11,457 bases of DNA from DASPKO01 sp035628055 (GCA_035628055.1 DASPKO010000007.1:1-11457); one strand, 5' to 3'. Shown: positions 1-7,681, counted from the first letter of the stretch. Notes: generated by a model not told the origin, from the sequence alone. A program made the numbers and translations.

Positions 1-803
1 GAGATCCCGGCGCGCGTGATCGCCTGATACGGCGCTCCTAGCGACCCGTGCACGTCCGAGCCCATCCAGCGGAACAGGTCGGTGTTCTCAAACGCGATGG
101 GATTGGCCCGGGCCCCCTGCAGCGCCAGGGGCGCCTCGCGCCCGATGGCGATCGCCGCCTGCGGGTCGGGATCCCCCGCGGCGTGGGCGCCGCCCGCCCC
201 CGCCCCCGCGCCGGAGCCGGCGTCGCGCCGCGGTCTCGGGCCGGCCGGCGCGCCCGGGCCATCCTCGGGCTTCCCGCTCTCGCCCTTGCCAAAGCCGCAG
301 CACTCCGAGTCGACGTACCGCCCGAGCCACCCGGTTCCCGTGCCCGAGGTGTCGGCGGTGTGCCAGATGTCCATGCTCTTGAAGTGCGAGCGGTTGGGGT
401 TGGGGTAGCCCACGCCGTGGACCACCGCGAGCATGCCGCGCTCGTAGAGGTCCTTGAGCCCCCCGAGCTGCGGGTGGAGCCCCAGCCCGGTCCACTTGCC
501 CAGGCGCAGGACCCGCGCCTCGGGGATCGCGATCGAGGTGCGGGCCCGGTAGTAGACCGGGTCGCCGTACGGGATCACCGTGTTCAGGCCGTCGTTCCCG
601 CCCCCGAGCTGCACGACCACGAGCACGCGGTCCTGCGGCACGCCGGGGATCGCCGAGGCCCCGGGCACCGGCATCGGCAGCCCGAAGGCGGAGGCCTGGA
701 GGAACGCGGGGACGCTGGCGGCCGCCGACGCGAGCACCAGCCCGCGGTGGACGAACTCGCGCCGGGTGAACGCCCGCGCCCGGGATTGATCGTGCAGATT
801 CAT
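1..803 (-). CDS. DUF1501 family exported protein, N-terminal part (3' end outside window)
   Basis: About 267 residues are visible, and the C-terminus lies beyond the left edge. The frame opens with a Tat-type signal: twin arginine R14-R15 in TRREFV, an Ala/Val/Leu-rich stretch at residues 21-38, and a likely cleavage near QASA. Hallmarks of DUF1501 follow: QLGGGNDGLNTVIPY at 64-78 and NPNRSHFKSMDIWHT at 135-149. The family is exported, of unproven biochemical function, and is generally placed near the alkaline-phosphatase/sulfatase fold. The ATG at 803 is preceded by GAAGGA (815-810) with a 6-nt spacer, which supports this start. The gene follows the DUF1800 gene by 35 bp on the same strand, the usual arrangement, so the two are probably co-transcribed. 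Odd feature: residues about 173-214 form a Gly/Ala/Pro/Asp-rich insertion between the conserved GWLGRYVD block and the AIAIGREAPLAL block. Family assignment is secure; function is unknown. Confidence 0.93.
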   Translation of the reverse strand, partial: MNLHDQSRARAFTRREFVHRGLVLASAAASVPAFLQASAFGLPMPVPGASAIPGVPQDRVLVVVQLGGGNDGLNTVIPYGDPVYYRARTSIAIPEARVLRLGKWTGLGLHPQLGGLKDLYERGMLAVVHGVGYPNPNRSHFKSMDIWHTADTSGTGTGWLGRYVDSECCGFGKGESGKPEDGPGAPAGPRPRRDAGSGAGAGAGGAHAAGDPDPQAAIAIGREAPLALQGARANPIAFENTDLFRWMGSDVHGSLGAPYQAITRAGI

Positions 804-838
804 GTAGGGTCCTTCACTCGAGGATCATCGGTTGGGGT

Positions 839-2434
839 CTAGCAGAGCTGGTACTCGGGCATCGCGGTGATCAGCAGCAGGAGCCCGGTGAGCACGTCGC
901 CCGTCAGCTCGCCGTGCTCGCGGGCGAACGCGCGGAGCACCTCGCGGTTCTGCTCGCTCGAGGCCCCACCGAGCGTGAGCCGCACCAGGTAGTCGATCAC
1001 GGCGTCGGGGTCGCGCGCGGCCCCGGCCTTCTCCAGCTCCGAGAGCAGCGGCCGCGGGTCGTACTTCTCCGTCCCCGCCAGCGCGTCGTATCCCACCGGC
1101 AGCTTGCCCGTCAGCAGAAAGCACAGGATGTTCTGGCGCACGAACATGGTGCTCGTGTTGATCCACGACCGCCCCCCGTGCCAGCCCGCCACGCTGGGTG
1201 GGAAAAAGAGGTTCTGGCCCATCAGGTTCATCGCATCGGCCAGCACGCCGATCTCGCGCACCGGCGTCCCCAGCGACCGCACCGCGCCCACCACCAGCTC
1301 GGCGGGGCTCTTGATCTGCTGGCTCATGATGCGCGGGTCGTAGAAGTGCTCGCTGAGGAAGAGCCGACGCAGCACCGGCCGGAGCTCGTACTTCGACCGC
1401 AGCAGCGTGCCGGCCAGCTCGCGGATGACGGCCTTGCCCGCCCGGTCCAGGTCCTCCTGCTCGCCGGGGACGTCGGCCACGAAGAACCGGTAGAGCTTGC
1501 CGGTGATGTACGGGGCGCAGGCGCGGTGCTCGAGAATCGCCGTCACGAAGCCGTCGCCGTCGAGATTGCCGCGCTTGCCCAGGATCTGCTTGGCGCCGGG
1601 GTCGTGGTTCTGCTCCTGGAAGACGAACTCGTCGTCCTGGAAGGTGTAGCCGGTGAGCGCCCGGGCCCCCTCCTTGATGTCCTGCTCGGTGTAGTTCCCG
1701 ACGCCCAGGGCGAACAGCTCCATCAGCTCGCGGGCCAGGTTCTCATTGGGGCGGGTGCGCCGCGAGTCGTTCTGGTCGAGGTAGGCCAGCATGGCCGGGT
1801 CGCGGATGATCTGGAAGAGCAGCGCTCCGAAGTTCCCGGCCGCGTGGGCCCGGAAGAGCAGGTTCTGCCGGTACATGTGGTAGCTGTTCTCGATCGTCCG
1901 GTAGCTCGTGGCCAGGTGCCCGTGCCAGAAGAGCGTGAGCTTCTCCTCGAGGGGCCGCGGGCTCTCGATCATCCGCGTCACCCACCAGTGCTGCACGCGG
2001 CGCATCTGCCGGCGGTCGTCCTGCTCGGCGGTCTGCCGGCGGGCGCGCAGGCGGGCCAGCGTCTCTTCGTCGTTGGCCCGCCGGGCCCGCGCCGCCAGGG
2101 CCCGCTCCTCGTCCGTGGGCGGGCGGATCAGGTCCTTGTCGAACCCCGCGGGACTCGGCTCGTCATAGGGGACGGCCCCGTAGCCCAGCAGGTGGTCAAC
2201 CGACTTCTCCAGGCCCCAGGAGACGAGCGCCTGGATCTGCTCCGGGGTCCCGCCGAACCCGGCACGCCAGAGCAGGTGCCGGGCCTGATCGAAGCCGAAG
2301 CCGGCGGGCGCGAGCGGCTTGAGGGAAGTCGTTGGTCCGGTCGGTCCGCGCCGTTCCGGACGGGCCGAGCGCGGCGCCCGCGGGCCGGGCGGGACCGGGG
2401 CCTTCGCGGCCGGAGGGCTCTGGGTGCGCGTCAT
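839..2434 (-). CDS. DUF1800 family protein
   Basis: A complete protein of 531 residues from the ATG at 2434. DUF1800 signatures are clear: ARHLLWRAGFG (51-61), LTLFWHGHLAT (167-175 region), RPNENLARELMELFALG (228-244) followed by YTEQDIKEGARALTGYTF (248-265), and the NHDPGAKQILGKRG block (276-289). Family function is not established; members are commonly found beside DUF1501 genes, as here (next gene 35 bp downstream). The N-terminus (residues 8-45) is Pro/Arg-rich low complexity with no recognisable signal peptide, and residues about 105-147 form a highly charged, probably helical segment. The start was chosen because AAAGGAG lies 9 nt upstream. A longer frame to an ATG at 2503 would add 23 poorly conserved-looking residues, would place this ribosome-binding site inside the gene, and would begin just upstream of a strong hairpin. 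Product family is secure; biochemical role is unknown. Confidence 0.94.
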   Translation of the reverse strand: MTRTQSPPAAKAPVPPGPRAPRSARPERRGPTGPTTSLKPLAPAGFGFDQARHLLWRAGFGGTPEQIQALVSWGLEKSVDHLLGYGAVPYDEPSPAGFDKDLIRPPTDEERALAARARRANDEETLARLRARRQTAEQDDRRQMRRVQHWWVTRMIESPRPLEEKLTLFWHGHLATSYRTIENSYHMYRQNLLFRAHAAGNFGALLFQIIRDPAMLAYLDQNDSRRTRPNENLARELMELFALGVGNYTEQDIKEGARALTGYTFQDDEFVFQEQNHDPGAKQILGKRGNLDGDGFVTAILEHRACAPYITGKLYRFFVADVPGEQEDLDRAGKAVIRELAGTLLRSKYELRPVLRRLFLSEHFYDPRIMSQQIKSPAELVVGAVRSLGTPVREIGVLADAMNLMGQNLFFPPSVAGWHGGRSWINTSTMFVRQNILCFLLTGKLPVGYDALAGTEKYDPRPLLSELEKAGAARDPDAVIDYLVRLTLGGASSEQNREVLRAFAREHGELTGDVLTGLLLLITAMPEYQLC

Positions 2435-2443
2435 CGGCCTGGG

Positions 2444-2450
2444 CTCCTTT
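2444..2450 (-). promoter_or_regulatory. Shine-Dalgarno site deciding the DUF1800 start
   Basis: On the minus strand this reads AAAGGAG, seven bases complementary to the 16S 3' end, 9 nt before the ATG at 2434. It is the strongest ribosome-binding site in the window and is the reason for preferring 2434 over the in-frame ATG at 2503. Confidence 0.7.
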
Positions 2451-2465
2451 GCTCGGCGGGCGCTC

Positions 2466-2497
2466 CCGCCCGCACGGCCAAACGGCCCGGCGGGCGG
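2466..2497 (-). other. Strong GC-rich hairpin in the DUF1800 leader
   Basis: An inverted repeat: eight outer pairs (2466-2473 with 2490-2497, core CCGCCCG/CGGGCGG), a 2x2 internal loop, then four inner pairs GGCC/GGCC closing a 4-nt loop (2480-2483). It lies 32-63 nt upstream of the DUF1800 start and 16 nt upstream of its ribosome-binding site, inside the divergent intergenic region. There is no T-run after it on either strand, so it is not a standard intrinsic terminator. It could be a leader structure or simply GC-rich sequence; no riboswitch class is recognised. Confidence 0.4.
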
Positions 2498-2650
2498 TTG
2501 CATTGCGAGTTCTTCGCACGCTTGCCCCTCCGGGCGCGAGGAGTTTGTCCTCTTCGCCCGCCCCCGGTTTCTCTAGGGGCGAGCGGGACGCCGTGAAAGA
2601 ACCGGCATCGGCTCCCTCGACAATCGGGAAAAGTCGGGATATGTTTGGGT

Positions 2651-3769
2651 ATGGGCATGGAGGCCGAGTACCGCGACGCGCTGGTTCACGGGGCCGCGCG
2701 CGGCCGGGCCGCGGGCCTGAACCCCGGCAACCGCTTCGAGCGCGTCCGGCTGCACGTGCTCGGCGAGCACCTCGACGAGGTGGTGAGCGAGAACCCCGAC
2801 GGGACGAGGGTGGTGACCCGGGTGCACGCCGACCACTCCCGCACCATCATCAACCCCGTCGACTCGCCGGACGTCTGCTTCAAGTGGTCTGTCAACCCGT
2901 ACCGCGGGTGCGAGCACGGGTGCATCTATTGCTATGCGCGCCCGAGCCACGAGCTGCTCGGTCTCTCCTGCGGGCTCGACTTCGAGACGCAGATCTTCGC
3001 GAAGTTCGACGCGGCGAGGTTGCTCCGCCACGAGCTGCTCAGGCCGGGTTGGAAGGGCGAGAACCTGGTCTTTTCGGGGATCACCGACCCGTACCAGCCG
3101 GTCGAGAGCAAGCTGCGGATCACCCGGGCCTGCCTGGAGGTGTGCGCGGAGTTCCGCCAGCCCGTCTCCTTCATCACCAAGAATCACCTGATCACCCGCG
3201 ACGTGGACCTGCTGGGCGAGCTGGCCCGGCACGGCGCGGCGGGTGCCGCGATCAGCGTGACCACGCTCGACACCGACCTGGCGGCCCGGATGGAGCCGCG
3301 CGCCAGCAGCCCCGCCGACCGGCTCAGGGCCATCCGGAAGCTCACCGGGGCGGGCGTCCCCGTGCGCGTGATGGTGGCGCCGATCGTGCCCGGGCTGACC
3401 GACCACGAGATGCCGGCGATTCTCGAGGCCGCCGCCGACGCCGGGGCGGTCGGGGCGGGCTACGTGCTTCTCCGCCTGCCCCACCAGGACAAGGACCTCT
3501 TCGTGGACTGGCTCGGAAGGCAGTTCCCCGAGCGCGCGGGCAAGGTGACCTCCAAGCTCCGGCAGATGCGGGGCGGCAAGCTCTACAACGCCAAGTGGTT
3601 CGAGCGCGGCCGCGGCGCCGGGCCGCTGGCCAGGCAGCTCGAGACCACCTTCGACCTCTTCGCCAAGCGCTACGGGCTCACCGAGGCGTGGCACGAGGAG
3701 AAGGCGTCCCCGTTCCGTCCGCCGCCGCGCACCAGCGACGGGGATCAACCCCTGCTCTTCGCGGTCTAG
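2651..3769 (+). CDS. PA0069/Rv2578c-type radical SAM protein (SplB-like)
   Basis: A 372-residue protein. The radical SAM cluster motif is CEHGCIYC, with Cys87, Cys91 and Cys94 in the CX3CX2C spacing that binds the [4Fe-4S] cluster used to cleave S-adenosylmethionine. The surrounding signatures match the PA0069/Rv2578c branch of the spore-photoproduct-lyase-like group (COG1533): an N-terminal GRAAGLNPGNRFE block, FKWSVNPYRGC before the cluster, SGITDPYQPVESKLRITR after it, then VSFITKNHLITRD and PIVPGLTDHEMPAIL. No substrate is known for this branch. The protein looks cytosolic, with no signal or membrane segment. The start is uncertain: TTG 2645, ATG 2651 and ATG 2657 are in frame within 12 bp and none has a good ribosome-binding site; ATG 2651 is taken as the middle choice. 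The gene diverges from DUF1800 and converges on ribD with a 9-bp gap. Family call is firm, function unknown. Confidence 0.92.
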   Translation: MGMEAEYRDALVHGAARGRAAGLNPGNRFERVRLHVLGEHLDEVVSENPDGTRVVTRVHADHSRTIINPVDSPDVCFKWSVNPYRGCEHGCIYCYARPSHELLGLSCGLDFETQIFAKFDAARLLRHELLRPGWKGENLVFSGITDPYQPVESKLRITRACLEVCAEFRQPVSFITKNHLITRDVDLLGELARHGAAGAAISVTTLDTDLAARMEPRASSPADRLRAIRKLTGAGVPVRVMVAPIVPGLTDHEMPAILEAAADAGAVGAGYVLLRLPHQDKDLFVDWLGRQFPERAGKVTSKLRQMRGGKLYNAKWFERGRGAGPLARQLETTFDLFAKRYGLTEAWHEEKASPFRPPPRTSDGDQPLLFAV

Positions 3770-3778
3770 CGCCGTGGC

Positions 3779-4954
<1,176 letters not shown>

Positions 4955-5036
4955 CGTGCCCTCGCGCGGTCCCTCCACGCGCCAAGCGTAACCGCTCCGC
5001 CGCGGCTCCCCATCTCCACGAGGCCGCGCCCCGGGC

Positions 5037-6047
5037 TCAGGCGCGGCGCACCAGCACGCGCCGGGTCTCGGGGGTGATCACCGGCGCCGCCTCGCGCAGC
5101 CAGCGCCAGGCGTCGCCCCGATACCCCGCGGTGGGCTTGAGCTCCGGGAGCAGGCCGCACCAATAGCGGTTGAACCGGCCCATCAGCAGCTCGCGGACCA
5201 GCTTGGCGAGCATCGACGCCAGGGCCACGGGCAGGTGCCGGCTCTCGGCCTCGGGCATGAACAGCACGCTCATCTCCCGGCCCGTGCGCGCTTCCCGCAC
5301 GTGGTAACGGCACCGGGGCGCCGAGCGTTCCTCCTCCACCACCTCGGCCTCCGGGAAGGCTTCCTGAAGGAACCCGGTGTAGTCGGTCCGCCCTCCCTGG
5401 CGGTCGCAGACCACCCGGGGACCCCCGGGGACGGGGTCGTGCCGGGCCGCCAGGTCCCAGACGTACCTCAGGTGGGCCCGCACGGCGGCGGCGGTCGCGG
5501 CGGCCTTGGTGCCGTGCTCGTCGAGCACGCGGTTGAAGCGCTCCTCGCCCACCACCTCGCACCGCAGCGCCAGCACGCTCGTCCGCCCCTGGCTCAGCCC
5601 GCGCCGCACCATGTTGGCGCGGATCCCGACCTGGTCGCGCGCCACCGCCACGGGGGCCGGCTGGGCCTGCCCGGCGTACCACGCGTGGGGCTCGACGCCG
5701 CAGCCCACGGCCTCGAAGAGCTCGGCGTCCGTCGCGGGCACCCACCAGCCGTCGGCCTGGGACCGCGCCGCCGCCAGGAATGCGAGGACCCCGCCCTCCA
5801 GATGCAGGAGCGGGTGATGATCCGGGGAATCGTTGGGGAGCTTGAGCTTCTTCGAGTCGTCGACGGCGATCCGTTTCCGCGTGTCGGCGGGCTTGCGGCA
5901 GACGCCCGCCTTGCAGAGCTTCCACAGGTCCGGGGCGGGCTGGCCGGGCTCCCAGCCCTCGACGCGGAAGAGCGTCATCGCCACCGAGAGGGGGCCCAGC
6001 ACGGGGCCATAGCCCGCCTCGTCGATTCCGGCCAGCAGCAAGGACAC
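5037..6047 (-). CDS. RNase HII/HIII-like protein (divergent, planctomycete-type)
   Basis: A 336-residue protein, clearly longer than typical RNase HII (about 200-260). The fold is recognisable: GIDEAGYGPVLGPL at 7-20 supplies the first two carboxylates (Asp9, Glu10), VDDSKKL at 62-68 matches the usual DSKKL block, VVCDRQGGR has the likely third carboxylate (Asp215), and LPVALASMLAKLVREL matches the SIAAASIxAKVxRD helix. My hand alignment puts Glu268 where RNase HII has its fourth Asp. C-terminal KPTAGYRGDAWRWL (304-317) resembles the Gly-Tyr region that contacts the substrate in RNase HII. Expected role: cutting RNA in RNA/DNA hybrids or at embedded ribonucleotides, but GYG replaces the GRG motif of true RNase HII, so specificity may differ. 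About 145 residues (70-214), including a probable insert, separate the second and third motifs. The start is GTG with no ribosome-binding site; see the promoter at 6054-6082. ribD follows 82 bp downstream. Confidence 0.85.
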   Translation of the reverse strand: MSLLLAGIDEAGYGPVLGPLSVAMTLFRVEGWEPGQPAPDLWKLCKAGVCRKPADTRKRIAVDDSKKLKLPNDSPDHHPLLHLEGGVLAFLAAARSQADGWWVPATDAELFEAVGCGVEPHAWYAGQAQPAPVAVARDQVGIRANMVRRGLSQGRTSVLALRCEVVGEERFNRVLDEHGTKAAATAAAVRAHLRYVWDLAARHDPVPGGPRVVCDRQGGRTDYTGFLQEAFPEAEVVEEERSAPRCRYHVREARTGREMSVLFMPEAESRHLPVALASMLAKLVRELLMGRFNRYWCGLLPELKPTAGYRGDAWRWLREAAPVITPETRRVLVRRA

Positions 6048-6053
6048 GGCCCG

Positions 6054-6082
6054 ATGCTAAATCGCCGCCCAAACCCTCGCAA
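6054..6082 (-). promoter_or_regulatory. Candidate sigma70-type promoter giving a leaderless RNase H-like mRNA
   Basis: On the minus strand TTGCGA (6082-6077) is followed by exactly 17 nt and TAGCAT (6059-6054). Each hexamer matches four of six consensus positions. Only six bases separate the -10 from the GTG start at 6047, so transcription would begin at or next to the start codon. This agrees with the absence of a Shine-Dalgarno sequence. Inference from sequence only. Confidence 0.35.
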
Positions 6083-6189
6083 GCTGGCCATCGCAAGTCC
6101 CACCTGCTCAACAGCTTCCGCACCGTTCACGCACAGGTCCGGGCCCGAGCCGCCCCGGGTGGCCCGGCGTGCGCATACGCTGGAGCGCC

Positions 6190-6263
6190 GGGCGGGTAGC
6201 TCAGTTGGCTAGAGCGTTCGCCTTACACGCGAAAGGTCCAGGGTTCGAATCCCTGCCTGCCCA
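6190..6263 (+). tRNA. tRNA-Val (anticodon UAC)
   Basis: A complete 74-nt cloverleaf. The acceptor stem GGGCGGG (6190-6196) pairs with CCTGCCC (6256-6262) with one G-U pair, followed by discriminator A6263. The D arm uses GCTC (6199-6202) and GAGC (6212-6215). The anticodon stem TTCGC/GCGAA (6217-6221, 6229-6233) encloses the loop CTTACAC, with TAC at 6224-6226, decoding GUA and, with a modified U34, other Val codons. The variable loop is five bases, and the T arm is CAGGG/CCCTG around TTCGAAT. The 3' CCA is not encoded (the sequence continues CTT), so it must be added by a nucleotidyltransferase. waaA starts 35 bp downstream on the same strand and may be partly co-transcribed. Confidence 0.97.
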
Positions 6264-6298
6264 CTTGCCCTGGCGCCGCGGCCGAACCGCCTCTCCGC

Positions 6299-7597
6299 AT
6301 GAACCTGCTCGACGTTGGTTATGGCGTGGCGGCCGTGGCGACCGCCCCGTGGTGGGCGCGCAAGGCCCGGGGCGGCTGGGCCGGGCGGCTCGGTCACGTT
6401 GGCGACCTGGCGGCGCCGACTCCGGGCAGACCGCGGGTGCTCATGCACGCGGTCTCCGTGGGCGAGGTCGGGGCGATCCGTGCGCTGGTCCCTCTGCTGA
6501 TCGGCTCCGGCGCCGAGGTGATCGTCAGCGTGGGCACGGACACGGGGTTCGAGCGGGCGCGGGCCCTTTTCGCTCCGCCCGATGCGACCGGGCCGGGCGC
6601 GGAGGCCGCGGGCGCTCCGGTGGTGCAGTATCCGCTGGACTTCTCGCGATGCGTGGCCCGGTTCCTGGATGTGGTCCGCCCGGACCTGGTGGCCCTGGTC
6701 GAGCTCGAGGTCTGGCCCAACTTCGTCCGGGCCTGCCGTGGCCGAGGCATCCCGGTCGCGGTGATCAACGGCCGGCTGAGCGAGCGGTCGCGGCGGGGAT
6801 ACGGCCGCGTGGGGCGTTGGGTGGCGCCGATGTTCAGGTCGCTCGCGATGGTCGCGGCCCAGGACGAGGCGTACCGCGGCCGGTTCATCGAGCTCGGGGT
6901 GGATCCGGGCCGCTGCGTCGTCACGGGGACCATGAAGTGGGACTCCGTGCGCGCGGAGGCAGAGGTGCCCGGCGCCGCCGCACTCGCCGCGGCCCTGGGG
7001 ATCGATCCCGGGCGTCCGCTCATCGTCGCCGGCAGCACCGGCCCGGGGGAGGAAGTGCTCCTGCACGGGGCCTGCCCGCCGGGGGCACAGCTCCTGTGCG
7101 CTCCGCGCCGGCCCGAGCGCTTCGACGAGGCGGCCGCCATGCTCCCCGGGTGCGTGCGGCGCTCGCGCCGCGGGGGTGCGGCCGCCGAGGCCCCGGGACG
7201 GGACCGATTCCTGCTGGACAGCATCGGCGAGCTGCGGGCGGCCTACGCGCTCGCCGACGTGGTGGTGCTGGGGCGGTCGTTCTACAACCTGTATGGGTCT
7301 GATCCCGGAGAGCCGGCGGGGCTGGGCAAGCCGATCGTCGCCGGCCCGCGGATGGGCGACTTTGCGACCATGGCGGCAGACCTCGAGCGCTCCGGCGGGC
7401 TGGTGCGCACGGACGCGGCCGGCGTGAGCCGGCTGCTGCGCGATCTGGTCGGGGACGCGGCCCGCCGGGAAGGGCTGGGACGACGGGCGCGCGAGTGCGT
7501 CATCCGGAACCGGGGGGCCAGTGCGCGAACCTGCGCCCTGCTGGCGGGGCTGCTCGGGGAGACCGTGCCGGGAACCCAGGGGGCAGGCGCTGCGTAG
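6299..7597 (+). CDS. waaA: 3-deoxy-D-manno-octulosonic acid (Kdo) transferase WaaA
   Basis: A 432-residue GT30 glycosyltransferase, the normal family length. It transfers Kdo from CMP-Kdo to the lipid A precursor at the cytoplasmic face of the inner membrane. Residues about 3-19 form a short hydrophobic N-terminal segment that probably anchors it. Family signatures follow: LMHAVSVGEV (48-57) with the presumed catalytic base Glu56, LVELEVWPNF, the NGRLSERSRRGY block, VTGTMKWD, IVAGSTGPGEE, CAPRRPERFDE, and the CMP-binding end DSIGELRAAYALADVVVLGRSF then GEPAGLGKPIVAGP with conserved Glu338. The usual GGHNPLEPA loop is altered here to GSDPGEPA. The number of Kdo units added cannot be told from sequence. 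There is no clear ribosome-binding site before the ATG, but the N-terminus fits the family. It follows tRNA-Val by 35 bp and ends 195 bp before the S8 protease. Confidence 0.92.
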   Translation: MNLLDVGYGVAAVATAPWWARKARGGWAGRLGHVGDLAAPTPGRPRVLMHAVSVGEVGAIRALVPLLIGSGAEVIVSVGTDTGFERARALFAPPDATGPGAEAAGAPVVQYPLDFSRCVARFLDVVRPDLVALVELEVWPNFVRACRGRGIPVAVINGRLSERSRRGYGRVGRWVAPMFRSLAMVAAQDEAYRGRFIELGVDPGRCVVTGTMKWDSVRAEAEVPGAAALAAALGIDPGRPLIVAGSTGPGEEVLLHGACPPGAQLLCAPRRPERFDEAAAMLPGCVRRSRRGGAAAEAPGRDRFLLDSIGELRAAYALADVVVLGRSFYNLYGSDPGEPAGLGKPIVAGPRMGDFATMAADLERSGGLVRTDAAGVSRLLRDLVGDAARREGLGRRARECVIRNRGASARTCALLAGLLGETVPGTQGAGAA

Positions 7598-7642
7598 CCG
7601 GGGGGCTTCGTTCACGGAGTGGACGATCTGCAATGGCAGAGG

Positions 7643-7667
7643 GGGGCCGGACTTGCAACCGGGCCCC
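7643..7667 (+). terminator. GC-rich hairpin downstream of waaA (possible terminator, no T-run)
   Basis: GGGGCCGG (7643-7650) pairs with CCGGGCCCC (7659-7667) with one bulged G, around an 8-nt loop. It starts 46 bp after the waaA stop. There is no following run of T, so Rho-independent termination is doubtful; its loop also contains the -35 candidate of the promoter below. Confidence 0.3.
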
Positions 7668-7681
7668 AGCTAGGCGACAAT
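7653..7681 (+). promoter_or_regulatory. Candidate sigma70-type promoter for the S8 protease gene
   Basis: TTGCAA (7653-7658), a 17-nt spacer and GACAAT (7676-7681) give four-of-six matches at each hexamer with ideal spacing. It would produce a leader of about 105 nt containing the two hairpins at 7717-7755. The region just downstream (GAATTTTC) is unusually AT-rich for this genome. Inference only. Confidence 0.3.

Noticed and set aside
2435..2503. N-terminal extension of DUF1800 to the ATG at 2503
   Set aside because: It would put the AAAGGAG site and part of the leader hairpin inside the gene and adds an Arg/Gly/Pro-rich stretch with no family resemblance.
914..2596. Plus-strand open frame of 560 codons opposite DUF1800
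   Set aside because: Antisense shadow with low-complexity composition; the minus strand has a complete, motif-rich DUF1800 protein with a ribosome-binding site.
6121..6189. Promoter for the tRNA (CATACG near 6174 as a -10)
   Set aside because: No acceptable -35 at 16-18 bp spacing and the hexamer is weak, so I do not annotate it.
6190..6263. tRNA-Val as an integration attachment site
   Set aside because: No partial copy of the tRNA 3' end and no integrase elsewhere in the window.
6169..7302. Plus-strand open frame of 377 codons running through the tRNA into waaA
   Set aside because: Its start is the translated tRNA (GRVAQLARAF...GPGFESLPAH, a classic tRNA artefact) and the remainder is waaA read out of frame with Arg/Gly-rich composition.
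6209..7633. Minus-strand open frame of 474 codons opposite waaA ending in the tRNA
   Set aside because: Its C-terminus is the antisense of the tRNA (GIRTLDLSR type) and the rest is the antisense shadow of waaA in GC-rich DNA.
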